The notes under the pieces were generated by a model. The model was given only the letters and a program-made list of their open reading frames with translations, did no database searches and was not told the DNA's origin. Shown piece after piece: positions 1-12,549 of a stretch of 64,000 bases of DNA. This DNA is from Chaunax sp. Z400 (lineage: Eukaryota > Chordata > Actinopteri > Lophiiformes > Chaunacidae). Position 1 is the stretch's first letter, and the number at the start of each line of letters is the position of its first letter. Where the stretch lies: contig CM075183.1 of assembly GCA_037577475.1 (NCBI GenBank), forward strand, positions 11,410,971 to 11,474,970. The letters are read 5' to 3'. Position numbers and translations under genes: made by a program.

Positions 1-3000
1 TACCGATTTGAATGTTTTCGTCTAACCATCCTCGCAGGACTAAAGCTGGGAGACACAGGATGGGTCTGCAGTCTCAAAGCGTCTGAGACGGAGCCTGCTG
101 AAGAGAGAGAGAGAGAGACTGAAGGCAAGAGTGGAAATGAGCTGATCTGAGATGTGAAAAGAGCCATTTTCTTCTGCCTTGTGCTTGCGTGTCTTCTCTC
201 GCACTCTCTTTAGCTGCGTTCCTCCTCCTCCTCTCCTCTCTCTTCCTGTCTCCATAGCTCTGCCTGTCCTGTGCAGTTTGAACCACTCAAGTGGCTCGTT
301 AAGGGGCTGCCTGCCTCGCTGGCTTCCTCTCGCTCTCCTTTTTTTTCCCTTTCTCTCTCTTCCCCTCTCTTGGGCTGAAGATTGGCCAGTTAATTATTAA
401 GCAGAGCTGCAGAGCCCCCTTTCCCTGGGAAATCAATTAGTAAGAAGTAGCTTGGAAACAGCCATAGCTACATATCCGCACGTAGCAAGGCGGAGGGGTT
501 GGCAGACAGAGGTGGGAGAAGGGTACTATTTAATTCGTCTTCAAAATCAGTTTTATTGTCGCTCCCTAAGAGCTGCTTGCCTCCTTCCTCAGTACATTCT
601 CCTACGTGGCTACCTCTCTTTTCTGATACCATGTCAAAGCATTTTGTCCTCTTTCTCCTCGCTCGACAATCTTATTACCTCACCTCCCTTTACCTTAAAC
701 ACTGTTAAAAGGAAGCCACGGATACTGTCCTCCCTTCTTTATCCCCATCATCACATCAGTGTCGCTTACAACCCCGTCCCCATCCTGCCGTTCACACTAC
801 GGCTCTTTGTCAGAGTTGATTTGTGAAGCTGTGATTGGTGTGACTCAAGGGTGGGGATGACAGGCTCCTTACCTGGTATCTCTGGTGGGGGGGGGATGGG
901 GAGAGGGGGGAGCATGACAGACAGGCAGCGTCTAGAAGGCTGATGATGTTAGATTCTGATGAGGACGAGGACGATGAAGACGATGGGGTGATGACAGAGC
1001 AGGTGGCATGAGAATTGACAGGTGGCGGGGGGGGGGAGGGGTTTGGCTGTCAGCAACAGGAGACATGAGGTTAATACAGGCTTTCCCATCATTAGGGGTC
1101 CCACTGCTGCTAAAGTGGGGGCCCCCTGGAAAATTAGTGCTTAAACTACAATGACTGTCAAGACCCAATGAAATTATTCACATTCAAAGCATCACATTAC
1201 ATTACAGACAAGAGGATTCATATGACAACAGATAATTAGCATAGCTTAGAATAAAGACAGGAAGTAGGAGAATAAAGGTAGTCTGTCCCTCTTGAAACTT
1301 ACCCAACTTAACAACAAATTTAAAGTTCACTAATTAACAAATGTCTTGTTTGTTTAATCCACGCATTAAGAAAAGGGGAGCCATGTCCTGTAAGAACTTT
1401 TTTGTCTAACAATATCCAGGCACAGTGACTCCCAGAGAGGAGAGGCAGAACAGAAGCACAGGGCGGGTGAATAAACTGTTGTTAGTCAAGAAATGATTAG
1501 AGCACGTAATTCCCCCTTGTGTCGGTCTTAATTAGTCAGTTTGAGAGGAAGTCAAACTGGCCATTTACCTCTGCCCCTGTCTTTATGTCAAGCTAAGCCA
1601 AGCATCCTGACCCTGGCGCCATTCTTAGCACACACACAGGAGAGAGCTATCAGTCCTCTTTTCCCACAATAAGAAAGCAGGACTTTAACTAAACTAACTA
1701 AGGGGCAATTACAAGATTTTTGCCTCTATTGTCATGGATAATGTCTACAATAATTGGACCAAAATTACACAACATCCCAATAAGATCCACCGCACATCGG
1801 AGTCTGATCTGGATGCAAGGATTTACAAGGCTCATGGAAAATAATAATGCTTAACATTTGAGCTAAGATCTAATTGCAGCTGAAGCTGTGCTGATTCAGT
1901 TCGGTGTCACATTTAAAAAAGTTACTGATCTAGATCCTGAAGGAAACCACCATTAGTGACCATAATAATGACCACCACAATAACTTTCAAACTAATGATA
2001 CCAATGTGATTCTAAATTCCAGGAGTCACATTATGAAGGTCAAATTATCATGGGACTATTGCTTTTAGGTGCAATGACATAATGGGGACAGTGAGCTGCC
2101 TCGGTGGTTTGTGCTCTTTGAATGCTGTCTAGTTCCATGCTTGTTTTTGATTGGTTTTCTACATTTTAAAACAAGGTTACATCCTCAGTTAAAGAAAATG
2201 CTGCATCATTGTTTTACTGTGAATCTCCCAGAATTGTTTTGTGTATTGAGAAACTTCACCCGACCTTTAATTGGCATGGTTGTGAGACTGAATCTTCTTT
2301 TTTTTGGGGAGGTGAACTCCTCTCTTAAGATTGTTTTCTTCTTCTTCCAATAGTCAACATGCTTTGTGTTTGCACTAAATACAACCATAATTTGTGACAA
2401 CTGATGACCACTGTGATAAAAATAACAACTGGGGTTTGGAAGTGGTTCGTCATCATTTCCAATGGCATGGATACATCCACAAGAGGGCAGTGGACAGCCA
2501 AATGTTTTGACAACAACAAAAATGGCGATGGTAGAGGAGGTTATGCAGTGACATGTGGACGGAGAGGTTTTCCACTTTCTCATTTCACTGTCTCTTCTTC
2601 GTCGCCTCTTGCTGAAATCATGGCTACACTGCCCCCCAACGATTTCTGGTGGCGCTGCTCCGTCTTGTCAGTTTTGTCTGCATCTATGAACTTTTCGGGA
2701 ATGTGTGCAAATATTGACAAAATGAATGGAGAGTATGAACGTAAGGCTCCGCTCGAATCCATATCTGTCTTTAACATTGAGAATAACTGAGCCTTCAGCG
2801 GGTCACCTGTCATTGAGGGACAAAAGGCTGGGTAAGCCTGGGTTGATGTGAAGGTTTCTATACATCAGCGGTAATTAGATTAGAACAAATACATGAGTAT
2901 ATTATCCGATGAAGCAACAGCAACCTTAGAAATGTGTCAAGAACCTCATGAGATTTGTTCGTGGGTGATTCACAGGGCTAGATCCAGGCTACCACCAACG

Positions 3001-3180
3001 CAAAACAAAAGAAAGAAAAAAAAGAAAAGAAAGAAAAGCAATGAGCGGTGGGAACCTGGGACTTGAGTGTTTTTCTATCTACACAAAAGCTTCTACTAAA
3101 AGAAACATAACAAATGAAAAAGTGAATGGAGAGAAAGAAAGGTGTATTATCAAGAGAAGAAACATCACAATGCAACTTAC
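1..3180 (-). other. nlgn2: nlgn2 intron, downstream of the splice-site-B exon
   Basis: This is the 5' part of the next intron in transcript order, starting with gtaagttgca at 3180. I looked for the next large neuroligin exon (LFQ.AIAQSGTA) and for a 27-bp splice-site-B mini-exon and saw neither. The stretch holds simple GA/CT-rich sequence (about 100-370), G-rich runs near 885-905 and 1026-1040, and a possible dispersed repeat at 2500-2780. Otherwise it is unremarkable AT-rich intron. Confidence 0.8.
2500..2780. repeat. Dispersed repeat copy 1 (possibly Harbinger-like non-autonomous)
   Basis: This stretch shares an ordered set of short matches with 52540-52870: aaa.atggcga.rgt.gagga, then gacggagag, cactt.ctcatttca.t, tcttcttcg, and ccccccaac...ttc.gg. 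The order and spacing are similar, which suggests two diverged copies of one element. The family name is a guess from general appearance. The open frame across this interval (2404-2790) has no recognisable domain. Confidence 0.4.
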
Positions 3181-3366
3181 CTTCCGAGTGGTGTGAGAGG
3201 ATGAGGAGGTTGACACAGGACGCTCCAGCTCCGGAGCCGAAGATGGTGATTCTCTCTGGGTCTCCACCGAAGTGGCCGATATTCTCGTTGAGCCAACGCA
3301 GGGCCTGGATCTGGTCCAGCAGGCCGTAGTTCCCCTTGGCGGACTGATCGCCAGTACTGAGGAAGC
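3181..3366 (-). CDS. nlgn2: Neuroligin-2 exon (degenerate nucleophile-elbow region)
   Basis: This is a 186-bp internal exon. On the minus strand the acceptor is acttgcccag and the donor is gtaagt. It starts and ends in phase 1, so it joins the exon at 53633-53782 in frame and completes the Gly codon of RLGVLG. The 61 whole codons run FLSTGDQSAKGNYGLLDQ, then IQALRWLNENIGHFGG, DPERITIFGSGAGAS and CVNLLILSHHSE. The FGSGAG motif is where active cholinesterases have GESAG; the catalytic serine is replaced by glycine, as expected for a non-enzymatic neuroligin that works by adhesion. The wording HFGGDPERITIFGSGAGASCVNL and LILSHHSEG is that of neuroligin-2. The donor lies at neuroligin splice site B, where neuroligin-1 can add nine residues. 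There are no stops or frameshifts, so the gene looks intact. The remaining exons lie beyond both window edges. Confidence 0.96.
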
Positions 3367-3520
3367 CTGGGCAAGTGTAGAAACATACGGTAGATGGATG
3401 TAGGAAGGAGATGAGGGACGATATTTGAGAGAGGATAGGGGGAGGGACGAGGACAGAGGAAAGGAGGATACAGAGGAAGAAGGGATGGAAAGATGAGAGG
3501 AGAAAAAAGACAGCAGAGAA

Positions 3521-3539
3521 AGAGAGAGAGAGAGAGAGG
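3521..3539. repeat. (AG)n microsatellite
   Basis: A short run of uninterrupted AG dinucleotides inside a wider purine-rich plus-strand block (about 3400-3540), close to the acceptor side of the 186-bp exon. Confidence 0.85.
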
Positions 3540-4295
3540 ATGATGGCAGTATTAGTCCCTTTTGTATTTAGTACCTGTCTGGCAAACGTTCCTTACTTTG
3601 GCTTGTAAATCAGCTTCTGACTGATAGGGAATTGCAAGACTGCAGAGAGCAAGTGTGTGTGTGATGCATCATTCATCGACAAAGAGTGACAGACGGTAGG
3701 TACACAGAGAAAGCAAAGGGAGCGAGAGACGAAATTGCTTTTTCAGCTCCTCTCTTAATGACGTTTACTCTATCTGGTGGCTCTGAGCAGAGACTTCGAG
3801 TCAGAGCCACTTACAGTTCAGCAGCCGGCACTGTGAGAATAACAGGTGACCCTAATCTACATCACATCCATAACTGGATTACAAGTGTTGACATCATGCT
3901 TGGGATTTAGGGAAAGTACGTTGTTTTTTCTTCTGTTGAGAAGAAACAGAAGAAGCACGGTAGGTTTTTGCAACATCAGTATAGAATGTGTTATTAATAA
4001 CACAAATAATGGCTCGTCTCTATTGAAATGTCCCAGGAAACAACGACAGAGTGACAGCATGAACATGGAATTCATCCATCGAGTCATCCAGGATTAAAGT
4101 GTATACTGTATATGCAAAACCAACATTGTGTGACGTTCTTTATTTAGCTTGTGCTTAATGATGAATGAAAAGCTGTGACTGAAGTGAGAAATGGGACTTT
4201 TCCCCAAAACCTAAACATACTTTATACTTCAGTTGCTTAATTAAGGAAGTTAAATGGTTTTTTTGGCTTGAAACTGATTTCCGTGAAGGATGGGT

Positions 4296-4620
4296 CGTAA
4301 ACCAGAACAGACCCCGTTAAATTTCGGCACAGATCAGAATAAAAGCGTGGATCCAGGACTTTTTTTTCTTCTTCTTTCATTTTCTTTAACATTTAGAGAA
4401 AGGGTGCTTTTTGACATTTGACTAATTACTCAAGGGAAAAAAAAATCAGGCATATACTGTATATGAGCAATTTGGTGCATATCCAAATAAAATCTGGATC
4501 CTCCAGATTGAAATGTTTGGCCATTACAAATCCAGTAACCTTAAATTATGGTTTGAATTTGGATGAGACCTGATTGAATAAGAGAGGACTGTTGGGCCTT
4601 GGCGGAGGCCATTCTAGTTT
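4296..4620 (+). repeat. Dispersed fish repeat, family A, copy 1
   Basis: It contains a widely seen fish repeat signature: a ttaaatttcggcacagatca segment, a gtggatccaggactttttttt segment, ctttaacatttagag, caatttggtgcatatccaaat, and the terminal gttgggccttggcggaggcc. Related pieces occur at 42945-43195 (inverted) and 49045-49245. I recognise it as a common interspersed sequence in fish genomes but cannot name its class. Confidence 0.7.
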
Positions 4621-6224
4621 GCAAACGTTAGGTGGACAACACCTGTACACATGCAGCACAGTTCACATATTAATTATCTGTTCAATACCGTCTCTGACCT
4701 TAATGGCTTTAATTTAAGCCGTCTCTTCACTGTCATGGTTGTTTTATATGTTTATAAGTGACAAGAAATGCTGTTTGGACTTCAAATCTTTACTGTGGAC
4801 CAATAAAGCTCTTCAAAGCTTTCTCTGTGAGACCATCCTTCATTCATCAGAGCTTTGGAATAGCAGCTCACCTTTTTGTGGCTAGCTGACATTTACTTGC
4901 CATGATTACTGCTCAGTATTTTCGATTGTTCCACCAAAGACCGAGATCTTTTCTATTTAAGTACCCATTAACTGGCAGCCTCTCAGATCCTAATGGGACT
5001 CCTAATTAGAGCTCTATTAAAGAAAGGTACACAGGAGAGGTCATCCATTAAGCCCATACAGTAGAGGTTAAACACTTGTGTGCAGTTGTGTGCACTAAAC
5101 TACAGCATTGTGTCTGCTATGGGCTCCAAATTTGTGTCCAAAATTTTCAATTAAACCCAAAATGATTTTGGTTCAAGGATATGAGCAGTGAGTCTATATG
5201 CATGTAAATGCAAGTAGTCTAGAAAAAAATCCGGTGGTGTAAACTCCTGTTTCAGCTCCATTCAAGGCAGCTGATGGCGGTGTTGTGACTCAACTCGTCA
5301 GGTGGTAGCTAATTGGTTTTAAACTGTGTTACAGCGGATGCTGGATGCTAAGTTGCTTTCATATGAAGTCAGAGTAACAGCCCTCTTGTAAATTCATAAC
5401 CATGGTGATAACACAGTGTTCTCTGGAGAAACAAACACTTTCCAGAGGAGCAGACCTGTAATTTGTTCCATGGGGAATACCAAGGAGGACAGCATGGAGC
5501 TGTCCTATGGAAAACATACAAAAACACTTAGAAAAGATTCTTATGTTTGGAAATGACAGCATCTTGTTCCGTCAGATTTTACACTACAATGTTTTGCTAG
5601 CAGTTGCAACTTTAAATTTGTGCTGCTGTGAGTATTTGGATGAGGATAAGACCGTAAAGACCTTGAGGCGGAAACACGGCAGGCGGTCTTCACTCTCTCC
5701 AAACATGATAGGAATATTATATAGGACATGTGCTTCAAAACTGAAATGCATGAAACTAAAACACACAGAAGATGACGCATAAAATTATGGAATGAATGGA
5801 AGCTATGAAACCTCTTTACATTTAACCACACTGCAGGAGTCGGCTGCAAACTGCTGAGTATAGAAGTTATTTTGGGCACATTATCTGATCACTATTTCAC
5901 ATATTTACAGTATACTGAATTTAGGATTATGTTTGATCAAAAAAAAAACAAATCCCAATGTGTCCATAAAATGCCCTACTTATGTTAAGGTCTTATACCG
6001 TAAGAGGTTCAAAACATTACTCGATCATTTCCCTCTTCATCCTGCAAGTTTGACTGAAATCAATCAATACTTATCACCTCAAAAGATCCATAAAACACCA
6101 CAAACGCACACAAATAAGCCGCATCTTTAGGTGCATTAATGAAGGCAAGCTAAAAACGAAAGGGCAAATAAGCTGCCTCGTGCTCTACTGTAATTACTAT
6201 GATATATTAAACATAACCAACTGT

Positions 6225-6300
6225 GGACGGGTTTATTAATTACAGCTGGAGCGTGGGACTTGCATAGAAATTAATTTGCATTGCATTCAAGCTTTTGCTA
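6225..6300. promoter_or_regulatory. Candidate enhancer block (octamer plus TAATTA-type sites)
   Basis: Clustered attaattaca, aattaatttgcat and ttgcattg motifs give one exact POU octamer (ATTTGCAT, 6274-6281) next to homeodomain-type cores. This is motif evidence only; conservation could not be tested. Confidence 0.2.
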
Positions 6301-6968
6301 CATGAGTCCAAACAATGCTGAGTAACAATATCACTGCCCTATAGATCTCTCTGTAGGTCTTATGTATAAGTTTTTACATCTGGAGTTTATGGCGAATTTC
6401 TGTCTATTTGCATTTGGTTTAGAGCTAAAGGGGCTGCAACCATTGTTACTGAGTAGCCAATAGCCAAATGAAGCATGGTGGAGCCTACAGCATCATAAGC
6501 ACATTCACATTGTTGTTGTAATTTCTCAATAGCAGGAGAGGAGTTTTACTGTAGCTTTAAGCTAATACATTGCAAGACTTCAATGTCAAAACTGTTTTTT
6601 TTAATAATTTAGTTTAAAATTTGTGAGGTTATGGTTCTGTTTTGCACCTTACTTGCAATTGTTGCAAAAATGTGCTGGTGGGAGTTTAGGACATTAAAAT
6701 ATTAAAGCGACTGAGCACAGAGCCAAGCAGACAGCCTAGATCCTAACGTCATCTTGCTTAATTCTGAGACGATGTCTTTCCCGCCGCATCCATCTGACTG
6801 TGTCTCAGTGCACAACAGCAGGCCACTTCACCTGTCCTCCCCTTCCTCTGTCAGCACATGAAAAGGCTTGAAAAAGACAGAGGAGCTGGTTAAAATGCCG
6901 CCATGCAAGATGAAAGCGTGGCTCCGCATGAATAGCCTTTCAAATGGCTGTGGTAAGGAATGGTGGTT

Positions 6969-7001
6969 AGAGAGGGAGAGAGAGAGAGAGAGAGAGAGAG
7001 G
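6969..7001. repeat. (AG)n microsatellite
   Basis: A 33-bp GA/AG tract beginning agagggagag and continuing as pure AG. It lies about 80 bp before the longest CA array. Confidence 0.9.
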
Positions 7002-7077
7002 ATAGTTGGTGTTCTGTGAGTCCGGATAGAGGCACAGTGTTTCATCCTGCTTCCAAGACACCAATCTGAAATAATCT

Positions 7078-7192
<115 letters not shown>

Positions 7193-8113
7193 TATATGCG
7201 GACACACAGGGACACTGATCAAAAGCTGACACTACAGAGAAGACTCCCTCCTTTTCTCTCCCCTCTCTTCCACGCACAGAAACAGACTCACACAGCAAAT
7301 AAACATGTGAGCACACAAAGACAGGAATGACGCACATCATACCTTCATCCCACCTCGACATGTAAACGCTTCACACATGCAAAACCACCGACTAATCATT
7401 CAAACACGCTGACGTCAACACGACGGCAACGCTTCTGTGCAGTTGAGAAAATCTCTTGAAGGATGAGCCTTTTCTGTTCCAGCAGAGAATCCTGAGATGA
7501 TACTATAGAACCATTGTACAGGTTGTGTAGTGATTTCTTTGTGCGTATGCAGAGGTGCATGCATACAGTGTGTGATCATGAGTTGTGTGTGAGCGGCACC
7601 GCTGCTTGATAAATAAACCCTCAGCGTTAAAGATGTATATACGTACGTTCACTTTGTGTGCGTTCTTTGCAGCATAGTAATTATTGTGTGTGTCGTCCAG
7701 AGTGATGAACAGATGTGGGCGACTCGAAGCATTTTGAATAATGCATTGGACACAGCCTCAGATTGTGGCCAGTTCTTTTGAAGGTGATGAAAACAACCTG
7801 CCTCTCAGTCACATTCAAAAATGGTATCTAAGTGTATTGTTACAATTACAGCAGCGCATCAGAGCTATGCTATCGTCCTGCTGTCACGCTAAATGCTTTT
7901 CACGCGGAATGATGCCAGGGAGCGGGAGAAACATTCAAAAGTGTGAGGAGAAGAGAAAAAAAAAAGAGGCTTTTATTCCACAAACAGCACTTTGGCAAAG
8001 ACACAGCGATTGGCCGTCGGTGATTTGTCCCGGTCGTCTCCCTTTTTTCTTATTGTGCCATTTTTCTCTTTCTAAAGTTGTAACACATTATCTGTGAACT
8101 TATGAGGATGCCA

Positions 8114-8136
8114 GTGTGTGTGTGTGTGTGTGTGTG
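8114..8136. repeat. (GT)n microsatellite
   Basis: 23 bp of uninterrupted GT/TG. Confidence 0.9.
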
Positions 8137-8573
8137 GCTGGATATGTTTAATGTACAGCCTTTCCTGAGCAGACAAACAGCAGTATTTTAATATTTAGTA
8201 TTTCTGTCAGCATCTATCCTCACTCTCTCTTCTCCCCCGTCTTACACGTCTTCTGTTTTTATCCATTTCCTTCTGTTTACATTCACATTTGTCTTTGTGT
8301 CTAGCAGAGAGCAACAACAACAGCAGTGTGTAGTAATGCCGCTACGACGCTGCATCCTGGCAGTTTAAAGGTATAATCACCATTTCTTTTTTTTAATCAA
8401 ACCCTAATTTGAACACAGTCAGCCGTGTTTTAGTAATGTCCATTCAGTGTCCTTACTTTTCATTTTTAGAGGTGCTCTGCCATTCCTGCAATAGATAAAT
8501 TACCGCATGCATGTAATTGAGCATCGTTTGACCTCACCGTTTACTGTTCACTCTCCTGGTGCTGTGTCATGGC

Positions 8574-8775
8574 TGTAAATGGTTAATGGTAAACTCATAT
8601 AGTGCCTTTCTAGTCTGATTGATGACTCAAAGTGATTTACGACACATTCACACATATACATACGGTACTGGCAGCAGCTACCAGGTAAGGAGCCACCCGA
8701 ATGTAGACTGCAGGGACCGGAGAAAGAACCGCCGACCTTCCGATAAGTGGGCGACCTCCTGAGCCACAGCCGACC
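8574..8775. repeat. Dispersed fish repeat, family B
   Basis: The signature is gtaaatggttaatggtaaac, then atatagtgcctttctagtct, gactcaaagtgatttac, cacattcacacatatacata, and cgccgaccttccgataagtg. This order (tatagcgcttttctagtc ... actcaaagcgctttac ... cattcaccc ... accgaccttccgatt) is a very common fish interspersed element. The open frame 8548-8832 runs antisense through it and is not a gene. Confidence 0.75.
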
Positions 8776-9273
8776 GCTGTATTTTGTTACCGCTAATGCT
8801 AATGCATTCATTAAAAAGCATTTGTTTATCAAGCAAAACGCAGGGTGTCTTTTATTGTTGGGCGGTGTTTGTCATCGTGGTTAGCATTGTTAGCTGTACA
8901 TCAAGGGTTTGCTGGAGCTGCACACTTTTTTTTCTTCTTCTTTTTTTCCCCTTCTAAATCTGTCTGCATAAATATTTATGGTTTATGCCAGAATTGGTAA
9001 AAAAAATTTTTTTTAAATAAAAAAATTATATGGAGTTTGATCTTGCAGCAGATAAGTGTTATTTCTGTGCGTGTGGAGCTACACACTTGTTGTCGCTAAA
9101 ATGCTTTGGTAACATTTTTTGCATCGTCAACTATTCTTCACGTTTTTACCCTTTTTTCCTGTCATGGATGCTCCTTTATTTGCTCCTCATTCTTTGATCT
9201 CCCTGGTTACCTGTGGTTCAAACCTTCCGTCCTTCAGGGAGCGTTCTGGGGCCAATATCCTCTGAAGTCCTGT

Positions 9274-9275
<2 letters not shown>

Positions 9276-9312
<37 letters not shown>
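9276..9312. repeat. (TG)n microsatellite
   Basis: 37 bp of TG. First of three TG arrays within 470 bp. Confidence 0.95.
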
Positions 9313-9315
<3 letters not shown>

Positions 9316-9390
9316 GAGGTTAGAGAGTCCACTGTCAGTGACTCTCCTTTAAGCCTTGTCGCTCTGACTTTAATGAAGTCGTAGGGCCAG

Positions 9391-9393
<3 letters not shown>

Positions 9394-9436
<43 letters not shown>
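9394..9436. repeat. (TG)n microsatellite
   Basis: 43 bp of uninterrupted TG, 81 bp after the previous array. The all-frame MCVCVC open frames here are artefacts. Confidence 0.95.
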
Positions 9437-9439
<3 letters not shown>

Positions 9440-9689
9440 GCGTTTCAGGCTGTGTGTTGTCAATACTCTATGCTCTGTGTTTCTATGGCACATCAACACA
9501 GAGATGCTGCAACAGCAGGAGAGAAAGTGTGTATCTCAATACACACGTGTACCTCAATCTGCACATGCATGTTTGTGTGTCTGTGTGTGATTGCTCTTGA
9601 TATAAAGGAAGCAGGATGAGGGCAGCTGACAGAGACAGAATGAGTCACAAAGGGATAAACAGTGAGAGGAAGTGAGACGATAGATTGTC

Positions 9690-9691
<2 letters not shown>

Positions 9692-9738
<47 letters not shown>
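9692..9738. repeat. (GT)n microsatellite
   Basis: 47 bp of uninterrupted GT. Confidence 0.95.
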
Positions 9739-9739
<1 letters not shown>

Positions 9740-10720
9740 CCACAGGGACATGAAAAAGCATCAGTGTCTATTTCACTCTCCTTCTTTTATGGAATCTATA
9801 TAGAGTGGCAGTTTGTGTCTATCGATCAGATTTTGTTGCCCTGTGAACACTTTCACAGCCCTAAGGAACAATAGCTCACCGGCCTGATCACACACCCTCA
9901 TCATGAACTTTTTCATGTGTGTGTCTGTGTGTGTGTGTGTGTGCTCAGAATTGAAAAGCCTTCACCTCCCCTCTCTCTTTTTTCTTATTCCCCTCCTCTC
10001 TCCTCTTCCTCAGCCTCCGTCGTTCCCTGCGCTCCTGTTTATCCATCATTCGGCTCCCTTTGGTGTTGTTGTCCCACGGGGGGCTTCTATCCAGTCAGAG
10101 GGTAATGGCGGGTGAAATAGGGGTGCCGTGGGCCAGATCGGACACGATGGGATGGCATTGTATGTGTTAGTACGTGGATAGCACTCGCACAAAGCCAGGG
10201 TAATTGTTTTAAGTCATTGCTCTGTGTGAAATCAACTGAAAATACTTAAACCCCTCCTGTGATGCTTTTATAAGACGAGTCATTACTGCTGTGTGTGTGT
10301 GTGTGCTGTGTCTTACTGATTAGAGTCATGGTGAGAGATGTTGACCCATACAGTACCATACTTTTAGCCCACAAGCTAGACGTTGTTACCCAAGTACTGT
10401 GACTTGGCACTGTTAAATGTCAATGCAAGTTAAAAACAAGTGAACCTGAGAAACTGTTTTGATTTTGCTTTTGCATTCTGAAAATCTTTATAATTTATTT
10501 ATTTCCCTGGGCCCTCGAAGGCACCACATTGCCTCAACAGGAGCTGCTCACACCACAAGCTATGGCTCTTAGCATATTTGACAATATGCTTGATTTGGGT
10601 TTCTGCAACTTCCTTTAACAGCTGGATTTAATTTAGAGATAACTGTGGGTAAGTTGTCAGGTAACTTTGTAGGTGGATTCAAAACGCTGCCAGTGTCTCT
10701 CTTTCTCTAAAGAAAAAATG

Positions 10721-10760
10721 TAATAATATTAATAATAATAATAAAATAAAATAAAATAAA
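10721..10760. repeat. (TAA)n followed by (AAAAT)n
   Basis: TAA-type units (taataatattaataataata) run directly into AAAAT/AAATA pentamers. AT-rich simple sequence in an AT-rich zone. Confidence 0.8.
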
Positions 10761-10892
10761 AATTGAAATAAACTTTTAGTTGTTGAAAAAGGTTCTAAAA
10801 GTATAAATCATTAAATGAAACTATAAAAACATTAAACATAAAAACATATTAAGTAGATAAGGATTGTTTGCCGCTGCCTATCTGCACTTTAA

Positions 10893-10937
10893 ATATAATA
10901 TAATATAATATAATATAATATAATATAATATAATATA
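10893..10937. repeat. (TAATA)n pentanucleotide repeat
   Basis: About nine tandem copies of a 5-bp AT-only unit (ataat/taata). Confidence 0.92.
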
Positions 10938-11407
10938 TCATAATCACCTGTAACTAAGAATTGTTGTGTTTTCATGACATTAAAATGAACTTTTTATATC
11001 TACAGTGGGAGCCAGTCCTCTATATTCTCAATACCAGGAATCTTATTCCTTAGAATGGGGTCAAGCTCCAAAAACACTGGATGCTACATATGCACCATAA
11101 TTTAATCTAATATTATACTGGTGCCTGATAAAAACCCACAGACTCCATGCCCTAGTTTGCAATGCAGGCCTTCAGTTAAAAAAAAACAACCTATAGTATC
11201 CAAGCCCAGGATGAGATTGCCCTATTTGGTGTCCAAAAATGTAATTAGTCAAATTGTTTTTTTTTAAAGTCCCAAAATCAGCACAAAAAATTGGTCCAAA
11301 CCAACAAAAAACATTCACAGGTCTCCTTAGCAGGGATGGAGGGGACAAAATAAGAGAGGAGGGAGGAAAACAAGAGCTAATGAATCCCCACATTGCCGTC
11401 CGTGCCT

Positions 11408-11426
11408 GCAGCAGCAGCAGCAGCAG
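11408..11426. repeat. (GCA)n trinucleotide run
   Basis: About six GCA units followed by gcggcggca. It produces a short Ala or Ser homopolymer in chance open frames on both strands; no gene support. Confidence 0.8.
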
Positions 11427-12394
11427 CGGCGGCAGCTGTGCAGTGGTCGGGATCCACCGAGCAAAACAAACAGCAGAAATAAACAGATAAACACTCCTTG
11501 TGCGTCTGCAGGGGCGTGTGATGCACGCGTGTCTCAGTGTGCTCGTCTGCATACGCCTCTCTTATCGCCAAATTTATGCGCTAATGTTGGCGTCTGTATC
11601 TGTGTCAGTCTGTGAGCGCGTGTCTGAGCCGTCCTCTTCTTCTCTTCATGTTGTCGCCTTCCACGTCTGCCTGTGAAACGAGCGGCTGACGTGCATCTCT
11701 GTAGCTAAAAGTAGACCGCTGCTCTTCCACTATGCGCTGGCAAAAAAATAAATAAAAAAATGCTGCAATACTTCAAACAGAGCCCACGCTGGGTTGGCCT
11801 AGATACTGTAACTCCTCCTCACGCAGCGCCCAGTTTGTATGGCGCTGCATGGAGCCGGCATGGTGCAGCTGAGCCGAGCATCATGGGCTTTGTTCTGCTG
11901 GCACTGCTCATTCATTTTGGCTTCATTTTTATTTGACAGCTTGTTACCATTTGCTCAAAAATTGTGGCTAATTTACAAAGATGTGATAATGAAATGTGGC
12001 TCTATGTTTGTTAACCAACGCTCTGTTATGGTTCCCATATAACTCAATCAGCTTTTCTGCGTACTGCATTGACAACCCTTGCTAAACTGGGCTTTAAGTG
12101 AACACAAAGCTCCAACCTAACATGTTTCTAATCAAAACATGTTCAATGACAGAAGCTGCTTCATTAGAAAAGTGTTTAGATTCATTATTCGGCTGCTAAC
12201 CTCCCTCTCAACCCACGGGGTCGGCCTCACACTGTGGGGGAGTGTCGGTGCTAAGAGGCTTAACTCACCACCTCACTCTATGCATCATTTTCCCACATGC
12301 ATATGTACATACGTGTTTACACAGTAATCCTGCTTATCAAAAATAAAAGAACATCAACAACATTCATGAAAGTGCCTGATGTTTCCTCCTTCCA

Positions 12395-12450
12395 TGGCAG
12401 CATAATTAAAATATGCAAATGACATGATCAAATGTATTTCAGCTGAGCCT
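12395..12450. promoter_or_regulatory. Candidate enhancer block (octamer and TAATTA-type core)
   Basis: It contains cataattaaaatatgcaaat with an exact octamer ATGCAAAT at 12413-12420, followed by gacatgatcaaatg and tttcagctgag (an E-box CAGCTG). Motif evidence only. Confidence 0.2.
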
Positions 12451-12505
12451 TCACTATTGAACTGTTATTGTCAGATAAGGGACGTCAAATGTGCGGATGA
12501 CATGG

Positions 12506-12508
<3 letters not shown>

Positions 12509-12545
<37 letters not shown>
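12509..12545. repeat. (GT)n microsatellite
   Basis: 37 bp of uninterrupted GT. Confidence 0.95.

Positions 12546-12549
<4 letters not shown>

Noticed and set aside
1..3180. Possible splice-site-B mini-exon or the next large neuroligin exon
   Set aside because: No nine-residue NRWSNSTKG-like insert and no LFQ.AIAQSG-like sequence was seen on the minus strand.
8548..8832. 94-residue minus-strand open frame
   Set aside because: It lies within dispersed fish repeat family B.
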